This document shows positions 25,870 to 37,729 of a stretch of 64,000 nt of DNA, one piece after another (position 1 is the first letter of the stretch; each line of letters opens with the position of its first letter). The stretch is from positions 419,314,557 through 419,378,556 of the forward strand of contig CM077115.1 in assembly GCA_039619475.1 (NCBI GenBank), given 5' to 3'. The notes under the pieces were generated by a model. That model saw nothing but the letters and a program-made list of their open reading frames with translations, did not search any database and was not told where the DNA came from. The stretch is from Icerya purchasi (Eukaryota > Arthropoda > Insecta > Hemiptera > Monophlebidae). The position numbers and the translations under genes were made by a program.

Positions 25870-27730
25870 ACTTTTTTTATTTTATTATGGGTTCGTCAAC
25901 ATATACATTGGCCTAAGAACAATGGAACAGAAGGGCAAAAAAGACTCAGATCTTTACACAATCAGAGAAAGCCGACAGAAAAGAAGGGGAAGGAAGGGAG
26001 AGAATAAATGAAGCACAATATGGAGTGGGAATACCGATTTGTAAAAGGAAGAAATAAAAAGAAAGTCGCTCAGTTGAAAGCGACAAACAACCGAACATTA
26101 TATGATCGAGATCACATATAAATTGATTGCTGGAGGGGTTCAATGGACAATAACAGGGGAAAGCACGAGAGAATAACGAAAAAGCGAGAAAGGGAGCAAA
26201 CTATGCCCAAAACGCAGCCGACAAATCGCAGAGAGTTTGGAGCGGCGCATAGAAGGGAAGTTAAAAAACCAGGGGAAGAGTAGAAGGGAAGATTGAATAA
26301 ACAAGAAAAAGCAGTTCGGGTTGGAGAATGAGGAGATGTAGGAATTAAACGATAGTCTGGAATGAGCAGCTGCAGACGAAAGTGTAATATTGAAAGCTGA
26401 GAAAACAGGAAGAAACCTATCAGAAGAGGAAGATAATAGAGCGAATGAGTCGACTAACTCACTTCCCTCGATTCCGGCATGGCCAGGAATCCAGAAGAAA
26501 TCCGTTTGGATTAAGTGGGAAAGGAAGCATGAATCAAGGAGCGAATAAGAAGAATGACGTAGTCGGTTGAGAGAGAAGAGAGAGAAGATGCGATAGCCTG
26601 CAGCACGCTTTGAGCATCTGACAGCATAAGGAGACTGCCAGAGACAGGTGAGAAGATCTGATAAAAAGAAGGGTACGCAGAATAGCAGAAGACTCAGCAT
26701 AAAAGTACTTCAGAGAAGAACAGAAAAAAGCTGCGCCAACACCATTGGGTCCCTTGGAGCCAGCAGTGACGACAAAAACTGGTTAGGAAAAAAAGAGCTA
26801 AGATTCTGTAGAAATCCTGATCTAACGACATGATAAAGAATAGGTTTGGGAGGAATAAGAGAATAAAAGCAGTTAACAGGATGCAGATAAGAGGAAAAAT
26901 TGAAGGAGAAATAAGAGACTTCATCGCGAATGTAGAAACTGGACAAGACGGCCAGCAATAAGAGATAAAATAGAAATTTCGTTACAGTTACATAAGATGA
27001 AGGAATAAGAAATAGGCAACCGTTGGATAAGGAAACGATTACCTAAGAAGGAACGTCGAAGGAAAAGAGGAAGAATTTAACATTCAGCGTGCAGAGCTGA
27101 AATAGAAGTAGACTTTCAGGCTCCAAGTCAGAAGCGGAGATATGTATTTTGGACCCGATCGAGCTTAGACAAAAGGGATCTAGAAGAATTACCATAAATA
27201 TATAGGAACAGTAATCAAGAACAGAGCGAATAAAAGATTTGTAAAACATAAACAGGATCAGCAGTGTTAGAAAGGGATTTAATGAGGTTGAGCCTTTTGA
27301 AGGAGAACACGTATAGACGGTTGATATGGTCATGAAAGGAAAGTCGGCTATCGGGAAAACAACCGAAATAACGAAAGGAGGAAGTAAGAGGGATTGGACC
27401 ATTATTTGAGACGAGGTCGATTGAGGAAGGAATAAAAGGGCGCTTAATCCACGAAAGATTAGTCTAGTGGCAGAATGAAAGGAAAAAGTGACAAAGATTA
27501 ATAGCAAGGATAGAAAAATGAGCCGGAATGTCTAAGGAAAGCATCAAATCAAAAAGAGTAGAGAGACAGACATTGTTGAAGGCTGCCGAGATATCAAGAA
27601 AGGAAGCAATAAGAAATTTTTTGCCAATGAATGACTTGTAAACGTCTGCCAGGAATGCACTGATGCAATCAAGAGGGTCGCGACCATGGCGGAAACCAAA
27701 CATATTACTAGGGGAAATGTAAACACCAAG
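25870..27730 (-). mobile_element. Non-LTR retrotransposon copy: partial RT, RNase H and ORF2 C-terminus (subfamily B)
   Basis: This is the longest LINE copy in the window, on the minus strand. From 27710 downwards it encodes FGFRHGRDPLDC and FLDISAAFNNV (reverse transcriptase domains 2a/3, first catalytic aspartate). After a break comes the post-core region, including frameshifted DSRLSFHDHI-like sequence and FIRSVLDYCS near 27230. Then follow an RNase H domain with FFWIPGHAGIEGSELVDSFA at about 26440-26500, AICRLRFGHSLL near 26220, and a FICDLDHIMFGC cysteine/histidine block at 26120. The core containing the second catalytic pair (xADD) is missing between RT pieces, so the copy carries an internal deletion plus several frameshifts. 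The 3' UTR ends in an ACGAACCCAT box at 25887-25896 with a short A-rich tail. Confidence 0.85.
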
Positions 27731-30700
27731 ATTACTTTATGTTGATCTTAATGCAGGTAACTCCCTAACTACGTCTGATGTAGCAAAAACTGTTCTTTTC
27801 CGTTTTACTTGGAACATTTTTTTTTGTTGTTTTTCTTGTTTCTCATTTACAAAAAAAAAAAACACACACACATAGGCTACTACTTTTTAGTAGCAAAAAT
27901 AGCGGTAGTCCAACAAATGATTAAATCTTTTTGAAAAATTCCGTGCAAGTTTTATTATGTTTGTTTCCGTTTTCTTTCATTTTCTCCGTGTATATAAACG
28001 ATGTTTACCTGAATTTTGAAAAATGAGCACCCTTTTGACTTATCAAGCCCAATAATTCGCTTCTTTTGTGTCCATTTGTTGTAAATGAGATTTTTTGCAC
28101 ATTCACGATAATTTTTAAGAAAAAAAAAAATGGCTGTTTATTTTTGTTTTTATTTTTTTTTCGACCCGGCTCTCACTCTTTGACCAGTTTGCTTCGCAGC
28201 TGTTAGGCCTGACTGAAAAGTGACAATGAATAGGAGATCTCAGCTCTTTACAATAGGCGCGATCTTAGCGGTAAAAAAGGACTCCATGCCTTTCTGACGG
28301 CCGCGGTATACGGGGGGAGTGCTTAAGAAATGAAGCTGTTTTCCTTTCATAAATTGTTGTAAATGTAGTAAGGCTTCAATTTGTTAATTTTACGAAATCC
28401 TGAAAGGTGAGACGGAATTTATTTTTACCTGCGTTGTTCATAACGGGCGTCCCGTTTTTGAAAAACAAATTCTTTTTATTTTGACATGATTGATGACTCG
28501 TAGAATAGTCGAAAAAGAGAAACACTTGATTTTACAGGCAAGAAATGAATTTTTCTCTGACAACAACGCGTCTTCCCGTTATATCGGACTATAGATCAAT
28601 TAAGAAGCTGACGGCGTGCAATTTTAGAAAATGAGATTATATTCGACATATTGCAAAACCGAAAGAAGTTTGGGTCTCGCAGAAAATACAGCATACCGCA
28701 CATAAACCGAATTTTTTCGCGCGCTACTACCTGCCTTGGAACAAAATGATTATTGCGTAGTAATAAAGGTATCTACGATTTTTTTAAATTCACGACAAAA
28801 TCTCACGATATCCATTTTTTTTAATGAATCTATTCATTCCATTCAGTTGCACATATAATAAACTTCACCGTGCATTTCATGTGCTTTAATTTTATCGGTA
28901 TTATCACGAATTATTAAGTTTAAGTTAAATGGATTGAAATTTTTATTTTAAGCGAAAGAGGGAGTATAAATTTAGTACGTAATAATTATAAGTATAAAAA
29001 TCGTGATAATAAAAATAATGTAACATTTAGACATTTGAAATGTACCGCGAGCAATTGTGGTGCGAGTTTGGAAACAAACGTAGAGGCAACCGAAATTTTT
29101 TTTTTTGGTTTTATTTTGTCTTATTTATTTTAATCCCATTTCCAATGTTTTATAATAATACCGTTAATTTTTCATTATTAGTTTAGTTTTTTGTTAATTT
29201 TATTTCCATTTTTTAATTACATTTTTATTTTCTCACGTGTTAATTATTCCTTCGGTTTCTTTTCTGTCTCCTATTTCCTGATCAGCTGAATTTATCGTTA
29301 GAAGCAGCCTCTTTTCAGGGATACATTTGTGTCAATTTACTGACATTTTTTTTCCATTAAAAGAACGCGCAAAAAAAGGAAAATGCTTAACATTAACCTT
29401 TTAGTAGTCGGCATCAAAGTATAAATTACAACAATAATTGAAAACTTATTAATTAGTATAATAGTATATAGTTATCGATTGTTTCTATAACGTAAGTAAT
29501 AAAAATGTACTGCAATTCGATTTGGTGTCGAAGTTAATGTTGTTGAAGAATATTTTACTTTTAACTTTATTTATTATTGCCATGATTTATGTAACTCCGA
29601 AACATGTCGGCTATATTTTATACCTTTTTATAATTGTAATTTTCTGTAATACGTGTTTTTATATACATATATATATATATATATTTAATAAATTCACAAG
29701 GTTGTCAAGAATATTACTCTGTGAAATACATTTTACCTTTTATCTAATTACTTTTTTATTTTTAGCGTATTTTTGTTTTTTGTTGTTTTTTTTTTTTAAC
29801 TTTTACAACAAACCTTGAAGTCCGCGTCATTTTTTACCGGCGACACACTGCGGCATGAAGAATCACTAAAATCGGTTTTTGATTGCTTAAAAGAGTTATA
29901 CGTAACTAAATATAAAAAGAAGAAGAAAAAAAAAAGGGGGGGACTTATAACTTTCGTGTTTGTGGGGTCGAGAATAAATGTTACACTAAAGTTTCTTTAC
30001 AAATGATGAAAAAATTGATAATTAATAAAGTTAATTATAATATAATTGTATTATAAATAAAAACATAAAGGGACTAGATATTTTTTCACGAATCGTAGCT
30101 TGGCAGTCTTTTTGCTAGGTAAAATGTTATTGAAAAAGGACTTTTTTCGCAGTTATCTTGGAAACCTTTTGAGATATTGAAACAATTCAAATACGATATA
30201 TTTTAGGCTGCAATTTCTAATCTACCTAAATTTCGTTAAAACCTAAAAGGCGAAAACGTAGCGACGGAAAAGAATGATTATATTTATGTCTTAAAATTCT
30301 GCATTGCAAAACATTAACAGTAATGCAAGAGAACTGATAAAAAGCTTATGTGCATACATATTCTTTACTAATGATACCGAATTGTAAAACCGTGAAAATC
30401 ATCGTCGAAATGAAATGTCGATAAACGCGAACGAAAAAGATTTCATTCTAGCTGCTTTTCATAAACCGTCGTTTTGTCGGTTGTCGGATCTTGCCCTGTT
30501 CCCAAGAGAACTACTATGGGAATACTCGCCATTGATTGTAAACCTATCACCCTTGAACTGCCGTAAGTCTAATGAGAACCAATATACAGCTTGCCAGAAA
30601 GCCATTGAAAAAATACAAACTTACACACACGAGTGCCCCATTACCAGAAATAGTTTCCTTCTTACATAGAAGTATGAAAGAATATTGGATTTCATCCTGG

Positions 30701-30739
30701 TCCTAACGAGTAACCTTTCTAAGCAACATCAAACTGATC
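27731..30739. other. Intergenic AT-rich DNA
   Basis: Long T- and A-rich stretches (27820, 28120-28160, 29098-29140, 29790) with low-complexity open frames only, such as 29522-29818. A region at 28190-28330 is GC-richer but unrecognised. The part 30415-30740 may be the decayed upstream portion of the LINE at 30740. Confidence 0.35.
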
Positions 30740-31128
30740 ATTGAACCTTGGTGGCCACCAATCAAAATGTCCAAAAATGAATTGTCTGTTCTTAATAGGT
30801 TGTGACTGGGACACACATCCGTGTCTCATAATCATATCGTTCAGGGAGTCCCTCCATCGATTTATGGCCACTTTACCATGTAGCAGTGGTACCTTCTATT
30901 GGGTACATCCTAAAACAATGTAGCCGTTTAGGTAGAAATACGGACAAACTACTGGATCTCTTAATCAATCACCCAAAACAAGTTCAGACAGTGCTAACTT
31001 TCCTCAACACAAATAACCTTTTAGGTAAACTGTAATGATTCCTACGCTTGCTGAGCCGTAATGATCCTGACGTTATGCACGGCTAGTAAGTAGATAGTAG
31101 ATAAAATAAATGAAATAAAAAAAAAAGA
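30740..31128 (+). mobile_element. Non-LTR retrotransposon fragment, ORF2 C-terminus and 3' UTR
   Basis: Forward translation from 30743 gives EPWWPPIKMSKNELSVLNRL, a stop, then LGHTSVSHNHIV. This is the conserved RLRxGHTxLTHSHL region that follows RNase H in Jockey/I-like ORF2 proteins. After frame changes the frame runs LINHPKQVQTVLTFLNTNNL and stops at a TAA at 31033-31035. A 3' UTR of about 60 bp leads into an A-rich tail at 31100-31128. The copy is 5' truncated, with internal stops and frameshifts. It is a different lineage from the subfamily A/B elements. Confidence 0.65.
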
Positions 31129-31679
31129 ACAGCTATGTCTCTTGAAAGTGAACCGCCGGTGATTTAGAACCCAGTCATTTATTCAGTGCCGAGAATTCCT
31201 AAGTACGCGTTTTACGTAACTTTATTATATTATTCATTTCACTTAAATATTTTTGAGCTATTTTTAACTTTTGCTTTGTTTTTTTTTTTAATTCATCGGA
31301 GAAATGCACAGTGTAAGTAATAATTTTCGATCGCTGAACAACACCGGCCACTTGATCAACTTTTCAAAAAAAGCTGTGGGCATCATCAAGGTACCATGTC
31401 CGTCTAACGTGCTGGAAACCTTCCGTCTATCTAGAACCGTTCGGAACAAATTGATAACTGGCGAATTGAATCAATCCGACCAATTTTGTAACAGTTGTAA
31501 TAAATACAATAAGAATGATGATTACGGTGAATTTGTTTCGATATTCCTGATAAGTTCTACTCAAAAAAAAAAATAAAAAATAATCACGTACGTTGGATAA
31601 TATTTATAAACGTTTGATGGTAGTAACAAACTGAAAATATATCGGATATTTTAACGATGTTATAGAATAATTTAGCTCT
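31129..31679. other. Intergenic, no gene recognised
   Basis: A 90-codon + strand open frame at 31304-31576 (starting MHSVSNNFRSLNNTGHLINF) has ordinary composition but no recognisable motif. It ends in an A run and I do not call it a gene. Confidence 0.35.
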
Positions 31680-32210
31680 TATCAAAGAAAACGTACATGT
31701 TTACACCGAGCATAGGAGTAAAATCTAAGTAATTTTCTTAAAGATAAATTGACACAACTATTATCACGCGCTTTGTTGTACGTACCGCATTTTTTTCCCT
31801 TCCAAACGCGGGGAACATTTAAAATTTTCGAGTAAAGTTGAGTATAGCTTTCAGAGAGGAAACAATCTTGAAACTTTGAGTGTAGCCGGCTGAAAATAAA
31901 GGCTCTGGAGTTTCGTTGGAGATGTGTAGGTTGTTTCTTTGGGTAAAGCATTTTTGAGCAACCGAATATTATGTGTTGGATGAAAACGGGAACATTGCAT
32001 GAGTCACATAGCGGTCGCTGTTATTTGTTTAGGATGTAGCCGTATGCTAGAGCGGACGGACCTGTTATTAATCTGAGCAGGATGATTTCGTCTTTTCCAG
32101 ATTCCCCCGGTATGAAGTTTTGCAAAGATATCGAGTCTTTTTAATGGACTTTACATTGTTAAAAGTTGGGACGAAGTTCCACATTCCTTGAAAGGCATGA
32201 AGTATCTGCT
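31680..32210 (-). mobile_element. Non-LTR retrotransposon fragment, ORF2 C-terminus
   Basis: The minus strand from about 32130 reads GKDEIILLRLITGPSALAYG, a stop, then RPLCDSCNVPVFIQHIIFGC. These are the conserved post-RNase H block and a Cys-x2-Cys...His...Cys motif of a LINE ORF2. The open frame then continues through 31951-31682 (starting MLYPKKQPTHLQRNSRAF). At least one in-frame stop is present, and no RT or RNase H core lies upstream. It is a 5'-truncated fragment, in opposite orientation to the one ending at 31128. Confidence 0.65.
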
Positions 32211-32435
32211 TGCTGTTTTAATGTCCGATATTCTATTTGTAATTAGTCAACGAAAACTTTACATATCTCTTTCTTAAGGACACGTCGACGTCTTCTCCAA
32301 ATTTTTACTAACCATAAATGAGCTATTGTTAGCGTAACTCCGGTTGTTTGTTTAGAATTATTTATACAGTCGTTACCGCTATTTCTTCAAAACTGTTTTA
32401 TCGTTTAGGCTTCGGTAGTACGTATGTTTTTATTT

Positions 32436-32506
32436 TCTTTCATTAGATATTCTTTCATTAGATATTCTTTCATTAGATATTCTTTCATTAGATATTCTTT
32501 CATTAG
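32436..32506 (+). repeat. 15-bp minisatellite, 4.7 units
   Basis: Perfect head-to-tail copies of TCTTTCATTAGATAT at 32436, 32451, 32466 and 32481, with a partial fifth copy to 32506. Confidence 0.97.
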
Positions 32507-34830
32507 TCCCATTCGCTAAAAGTGAAAAGCACATAAAGAAAATCAATCGTTGCGAAAAAAGAAAAAAAAAAGGATTTGGAAAACGATTATATCGGTAAGA
32601 CTTTCTTCGATGAAAAAAAAAAAAATCTATAAAAAGAATCTATTCTCGTTATGCTGTAAACGCCAGTTTGCCTTCATTTGGTCTTTCTTAGAAAAATTGA
32701 ATATATATTTATCAAGAAAAAAAAGAAAACTTCGGTTTTCCCGACATTTAGGTTTGCATTTATTCATTATAGGAATATTATTTAGCCATCGCAGCAAAAT
32801 TCTCGTTAACATTTCCACTGTTGAAATTATCTGGATGATAAAAGAGATTAAAATCCAAAAAACTTCGAGCGTTGATATAACCACTTTGATTGTACTTTTA
32901 TAGAACTTTTAAAAGATTTTTCTCCACGATAATCGCTTTTCCGCTCAAAAACAATATATGTTAAAAAAAAAAAGGAAATAATTTCTTAAGAAACCAACTG
33001 ATATGTAGATTCACGTTTTGTCCATAAACTATACTTACAGTACTGAAACAGCTATTCCTCCCCGAAGACCACTTATTCTTAAGAATTCTCAATGTATAAG
33101 GCTATTGCATTAAAAAGTAATAACTGATATTCCGCGAAAATATTGCTTTATAACAACATGAAAAAAAAAAAAAAAAAAAAGGAAAAAAATGAAGTCCTCC
33201 ATCAGAGTATGTACTGATATCGTACTTTTTTTAACCTTATAATGTCCGAATATTATTCCTTTTTACGGTCCGTTCCTATTAAAACCGGGCTTGTTTCTTA
33301 GGTAAACCGTGAGGGAAAAAAGGGGATTGCGCTCTAAATAATTACATTTACGATAGGTAGGAGGAGAATAAACTGCCATTGGGCAAAATTTATTTTTTAG
33401 CTCTTAAATTGTCCATTTGGCTCTATATAGTTCATTCTTATTTGAAAAACTGTCTTATTGCTCGAAATTCAGCTAATCGTCACAAATAACTTTCTTAAAC
33501 GAAATGAAAGTAGAAATACCCGTACCCGGTGGAAAGGCAATGATGCTTCATTCATTCGGGTAGGACCTGATCTGCCACACTGAAAATATACAAAAATTTT
33601 ACTTGCGCTAATGTGTCTATAGGTAGTACGGCTAATAGAAAAAGAAAGAAAAAAAAATATATATACATTGCTAGTAGAAATTGAAATGTTTAAGAGGTCC
33701 GGCCTCTTAAAAGAAAATACATGCATAAACTTCAACTGATCAATCGAATAAAGGGAAAATTTTTCTAAAAATCAAACACAATATGAGAAACTATGTATAT
33801 TCAAAAACGATTAGAAAATAGTAGTTATGTCAATATATATGTTTAAAAAATACGCGTAGTATTTTAAAACACGCGGGATACTACAAAAATAAAAGAAACA
33901 CCGAATAATATTGTGTTTTAGTGAAATCTTAATCACAACGACTATAATGTTTCATCTGCCACGGTATGCGCGCCAATTACCTAATTCTTTAAAGCTTACA
34001 ATTATGATAAAAACGTTGACTGTTTTTACTTGGACACTCGGAACTTTGATATCAGCGTGTGACGCTGAGGTTAACGAAGAATTCTAACTAATCCGTATTT
34101 TTTAAAAGATATAATTTTCTAAAGGTGAGTAAAATACGCTGTGGAAAGAGTATGATTGTAAAAAATTTTTTGTATTTCATTTCAGAGAAAAATCTTTAAA
34201 TCTTGGAAAGATTCTGATATTATCCGGATCTGTTTAAAATAGCGAAAAGCAAAATATCACAAAAATTATTATTATGCAGAGCAATAGGTCAAAGTCTTAC
34301 CGTATTAAAAAGATATTCTTTAAGTATTAACCTAACAGATTAAAAATCCGGAACAGCTCATAGAACAAGCTGGTTTTCAAAACGAACATTCGATTATATA
34401 TACGTCATTAATTTCGGTTAACTGAAAAGTGTGTTCATGAACATCAAATTGAATTGAGTTTGCGGCAACTTATTGATTTGATTCGAAAGCTTTTGTGAAA
34501 ATCACAAATTTACCACCCAAACTGCATCGGAAAAACAAGGTGTGCTGGAAAATTATAAGATACGAATTAATATGCTAACTTAAAAGCGCGAATACAACGG
34601 ATGAAAAAACTTGTAAGGCAGAAAGAGGTGTAAAACAGGCGAAAACCAACTCTCTCCGCTACTATTTAATTCATGATAATAGAGAGATACCAAAATTGTG
34701 TGAATAGCGTAAATTTCTTAACAATTTTTCCATTTACAAAACAGGATTACAAATTTCTGTATATTATATGTTTTATAATATTGTTTTTTTTTTTTATATA
34801 CCTATATATTATATATGTACATGTATCAAA
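32507..34830. other. Intergenic AT-rich DNA
   Basis: A/T-rich with A runs at 32564, 32614, 32960 and 33161-33181. Open frames here (for example 32550-32903) are lysine- or phenylalanine-rich by composition and carry no domain. Confidence 0.4.
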
Positions 34831-34882
34831 TATCGTTATTTGGCCTATTTAAAAAAAAAAAAAAATAGGCCAAATAACGATA
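34831..34882. repeat. Perfect 20-bp inverted repeat with an A12 loop
   Basis: The left arm TATCGTTATTTGGCCTATTT (34831-34850) is exactly complementary to 34863-34882, separated by 12 adenines. Additional weaker pairing may extend outward. Confidence 0.95.
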
Positions 34883-35935
34883 ACCAGAAATATTTAAAAA
34901 TAAAAAAAATTTTATCGACATGTTTTTCGTAGCAAATGAAACATGTTGATGCAATTTTTGCATTTTTAAATATTTCTCTAAGAAATAAAAAACGAAACAA
35001 AACAACTTTTAATTGTAGTTCTGAAGTATATAATCTTGGTGAAAATACAACCTGTTCCATTTCTACTACTGAAAATAGCGCCTGTGTAAGGTTTACACGT
35101 CACGTTGAACATCTGAAACACACAGAATTACGTATTTTTCGCGAGATACCTTTATTAGACTATTCCGGACACTCGATTTTCGAAGGAATATTTTTATTTC
35201 CGAATCAATAATTGACCGACTCCACGAATGTTTCACTTCGATAACGCTTGAATAAAAATTCATTCGGTTTCGACCTTTGAACCGGGGTCTGGCGGTTTTC
35301 TTTGTAATTAAAAAAGGCGGGGAATTGTAAAACGTGTTCGTGATACTTGGATGTTTCTTGAGCACATTTCTATTCATCGCTTCTTCAGTACCTTTTTTTT
35401 ATTTCGTTCGAGATATCACTTCTGACTGACCGGCAATATCATATGTACAATTTTTGTCACACGCTGTAGCAGAGGGGAGTCTTTTTACGATAGCGATTGC
35501 GTCTAATTAATCACGGAAATAAGTGCGCTCTTGCAAACATATTTTAATTAAAATTGCTGAAATATATTGCGTAGACACACCTAATAAAATTTCGCGTAAA
35601 AGTAATACACGTTTTTTTTCGTTTTTTGTTTTTTTTTTTTTTAATTTACATTTAGCATAATTACAACTAAACTCGGTAACATACCGAATAAAAAATATGA
35701 AAATATGCCTTAAATGTACACATACGGGGGGAATCATGTTTAATTACTGCGACTGCATAATAACAAAAAATAATATTGCGTTGCCTTTTTAAATATGTTA
35801 CAAATATTTTTTAAAAATCGCGATATCTCAAAGCGACCCAACTATAAATACACTATATTATATGTGAAACTTTTTAAGTTGACATTAGTAAGTTTCATAT
35901 TATGCAATATAAATCGAAAACGATGCACCGAAATC
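34883..35935. other. Intergenic AT-rich DNA
   Basis: Overlapping open frames on both strands (34936-35211 +, 35093-35377 -) without recognisable motifs, and a T run at 35630. No gene is called. Confidence 0.35.
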
Positions 35936-36105
35936 GGAAATTATAATTTTAAAAAATGTTAAATTATTTTAAAAAATATTATAAATATCGGAACGTTTTA
36001 TAGAGTAACAAACTACATAATCATGATGTAGTCCGCTGATCCGTGATTATGTAACACTACGAAATATTTTTTAAATAGTTTAACATTTATAAAATTATAA
36101 TTTCC
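35936..36105. mobile_element. MITE-like foldback element, ~170 bp
   Basis: Terminal arms 35936-35979 and 36063-36105 are inverted repeats of about 44 bp, starting GGAAATTATAATTTTA and ending with its complement TTATAATTTCC. A shorter inner stem pairs ACATAATCA (36015-36023) with TGATTATGT (36044-36052). It is AT-rich with no coding capacity. The size and full-length foldback suit a miniature inverted-repeat element, but a target-site duplication could not be defined. Confidence 0.7.
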
Positions 36106-36829
36106 CGTTTTGTTGCTTTGTTTTCGTATTAAATACTATTATGACAGATACCTGTAATATTATTTTATAATAAACCTTTACGAGATGGAACGATATTTAT
36201 ATTGACGAATTTTGTTTGTTTTTTTTTTTTTTTTTGTTTTAAGTTGATTATACTTTTATATTTAATTTTTTTTGCGTATTCCATTTAATCCTCTGACAGG
36301 ACTGCTGTACACTTAACATTCCCAATATACACGAAAAAGAATAACCTCGGAAGAGCATCTTGCATAAGGTAATAATAGAAACACACTCGAGAACATTAAT
36401 CGGTGTTATGCGATTCTTAGCATGTACACATCTTTTATAAAACGTGATATCCGACATTCTTTTGATATGTATCTGAGTGGTGGAAAAAGTGATTTTCACG
36501 AATTCAGAAAAACGAATTCTTGCACGTGTGAAATCTTGAACTGAAGTTCGCAAGTGATCGTGATATATTTCCTAGATGGTTCTTAATGCTGTAGGTGGGT
36601 TTTTTTCCTAGGTGCTTCGCTTGGTACAGTAACGAAAAATTCCGCTGTATTTGCGTTCGTTTTTTTAAACATTATTTTTTATTGGCGAGAAATTTCGGGA
36701 GACTATCGGAGACTTGTGAACCGTATAAAGCGTTTTCATGTAAACGCTCGCACGCCGGCCGAGTTAATGAGAACGTTATCATCATCCGAACGAGAGAGCA
36801 GGATTGTAATTTTCAAAGGAGAGCCTATA
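36106..36829. other. Intergenic DNA upstream of the zinc-finger gene
   Basis: AT-rich at first (T run 36219-36235), becoming more GC-balanced towards 36750. Short open frames on both strands have no recognisable domain. Confidence 0.35.
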
Positions 36830-37570
36830 GATCATTCGCTGCCGCAGCGGCGGTCGGCGATTAAATGAGAATCGGACATGTAGTTCCGGCGTCGATCTGG
36901 CACACGCGCGCACACAGATAACTCTACGTATAGACCCAGCGCGCACGGAAGGAGCCGATTCTTATCAGGGCTTATTACAATAGCGAGTCTGTTATCACAT
37001 CGAGTTAATTGTTTGTCGCGTCGACCCAACAGACACGGGACACTCCGCCGCAGGAGCTGCATCGTTGGTCGCAACAACCTCCGGCCGACACGACTTCCTT
37101 GTCCTCCTCTCGCGCTACCATCTATCGGCGCGTCGCTGTCCGCCGAGTCCGGCATTTCCAACAACTCTTGGCGCGAACGTATTCTCGCGCGCGTTCTCCG
37201 ACAAGAAGATAACCCCGTCTGTCATAGTGGTGGAACCAGTCTTGCCCCACCCATTCGACCGTCCGTCGTCCAATGGGAGTTGGACTTTCCGTTTTTATGT
37301 TGCCGTCGATTATGCTGCACAACGCGCACATAATGTTTCATGTTGCTGCTTCGGAACAAGCCGCGGATCTCCTGCTACTCGTTCGCTACTTGTTTTAGTC
37401 TTAGAGTCGTCCAAGTGTTGAAAACTCGGGGCACAATTTAGACGTTGATCTCTCCCCGATGCGGTTCATTCATCGTCGGTGCCCTGCTAAGTTTTATTCT
37501 CGCGAATTGATCGTATTTGCGGCCGATCGTGTCAGGCGTACAGTGTGATTCGTTTCGTTCGTTCGAGGTA
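36830..37570 (+). promoter_or_regulatory. Probable promoter / 5' UTR region of the zinc-finger gene
   Basis: A block much richer in G, C and CpG than its surroundings lies directly upstream of the first coding exon. It contains GCCGCAGCGGCGGTCGGCG at 36841, CACACGCGCGCACACA at 36901 and several CGCGC motifs. In-frame stops (for example the TGA at 37508-37510) separate it from the coding ATG. Several overlapping open frames on both strands reflect the low stop-codon frequency of GC-rich DNA and are not called. No single transcription start can be fixed. TATAAAG occurs at 36724 but lies far upstream. Confidence 0.45.
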
Positions 37571-37646
37571 ATGCTATTTAAGGGCAACAGTAGCAGCTTG
37601 CAACTGTTGATCGAAAAATTGCAGTCGAATAAGAAAACCGCCAAAG
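37571..37646 (+). CDS. First coding exon of a ZNF423/Oaz-like zinc-finger gene
   Basis: The ATG at 37571 is the first in its frame after the TGA at 37508-37510. The exon encodes 25 residues, MLFKGNSSSLQLLIEKLQSN followed by KKTAK, plus one base, and stops at a good donor (CCAAAG|GTAATG at 37646/37647). The peptide predicts a short amphipathic helix. I infer that it is the N-terminus of the zinc-finger protein whose next exon is at 62587. The intron is phase 1 here, the downstream acceptor is also phase 1, both lie on the + strand, and the codon formed at the join is GAT (Asp). The GC-rich block just upstream fits a 5' UTR. Intervening exons or a different downstream partner remain possible, and the assignment rests partly on phase. 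Confidence 0.55.
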
Positions 37647-37729
37647 GTAATGACACTTATTATATACGTTATTCGTTTTTTTTTTGTTTTTGTTTTATTA
37701 TTTTTTTACTTTCTTTACCGAATTTTTAA

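Noticed and set aside
26648..26833. 61-codon + strand open frame
   Set aside because: Antisense to the RNase H region of the LINE at 25870-27730.
32436..32506. CRISPR-like regularly repeated 15-mers
   Set aside because: Units are directly contiguous with no spacers, so it is a minisatellite in eukaryotic DNA.
36832..37421. Several overlapping 70-118-codon frames on both strands
   Set aside because: GC-rich DNA has few stops. The frames overlap each other on both strands and show no family motif. The block is better explained as promoter/5' UTR.
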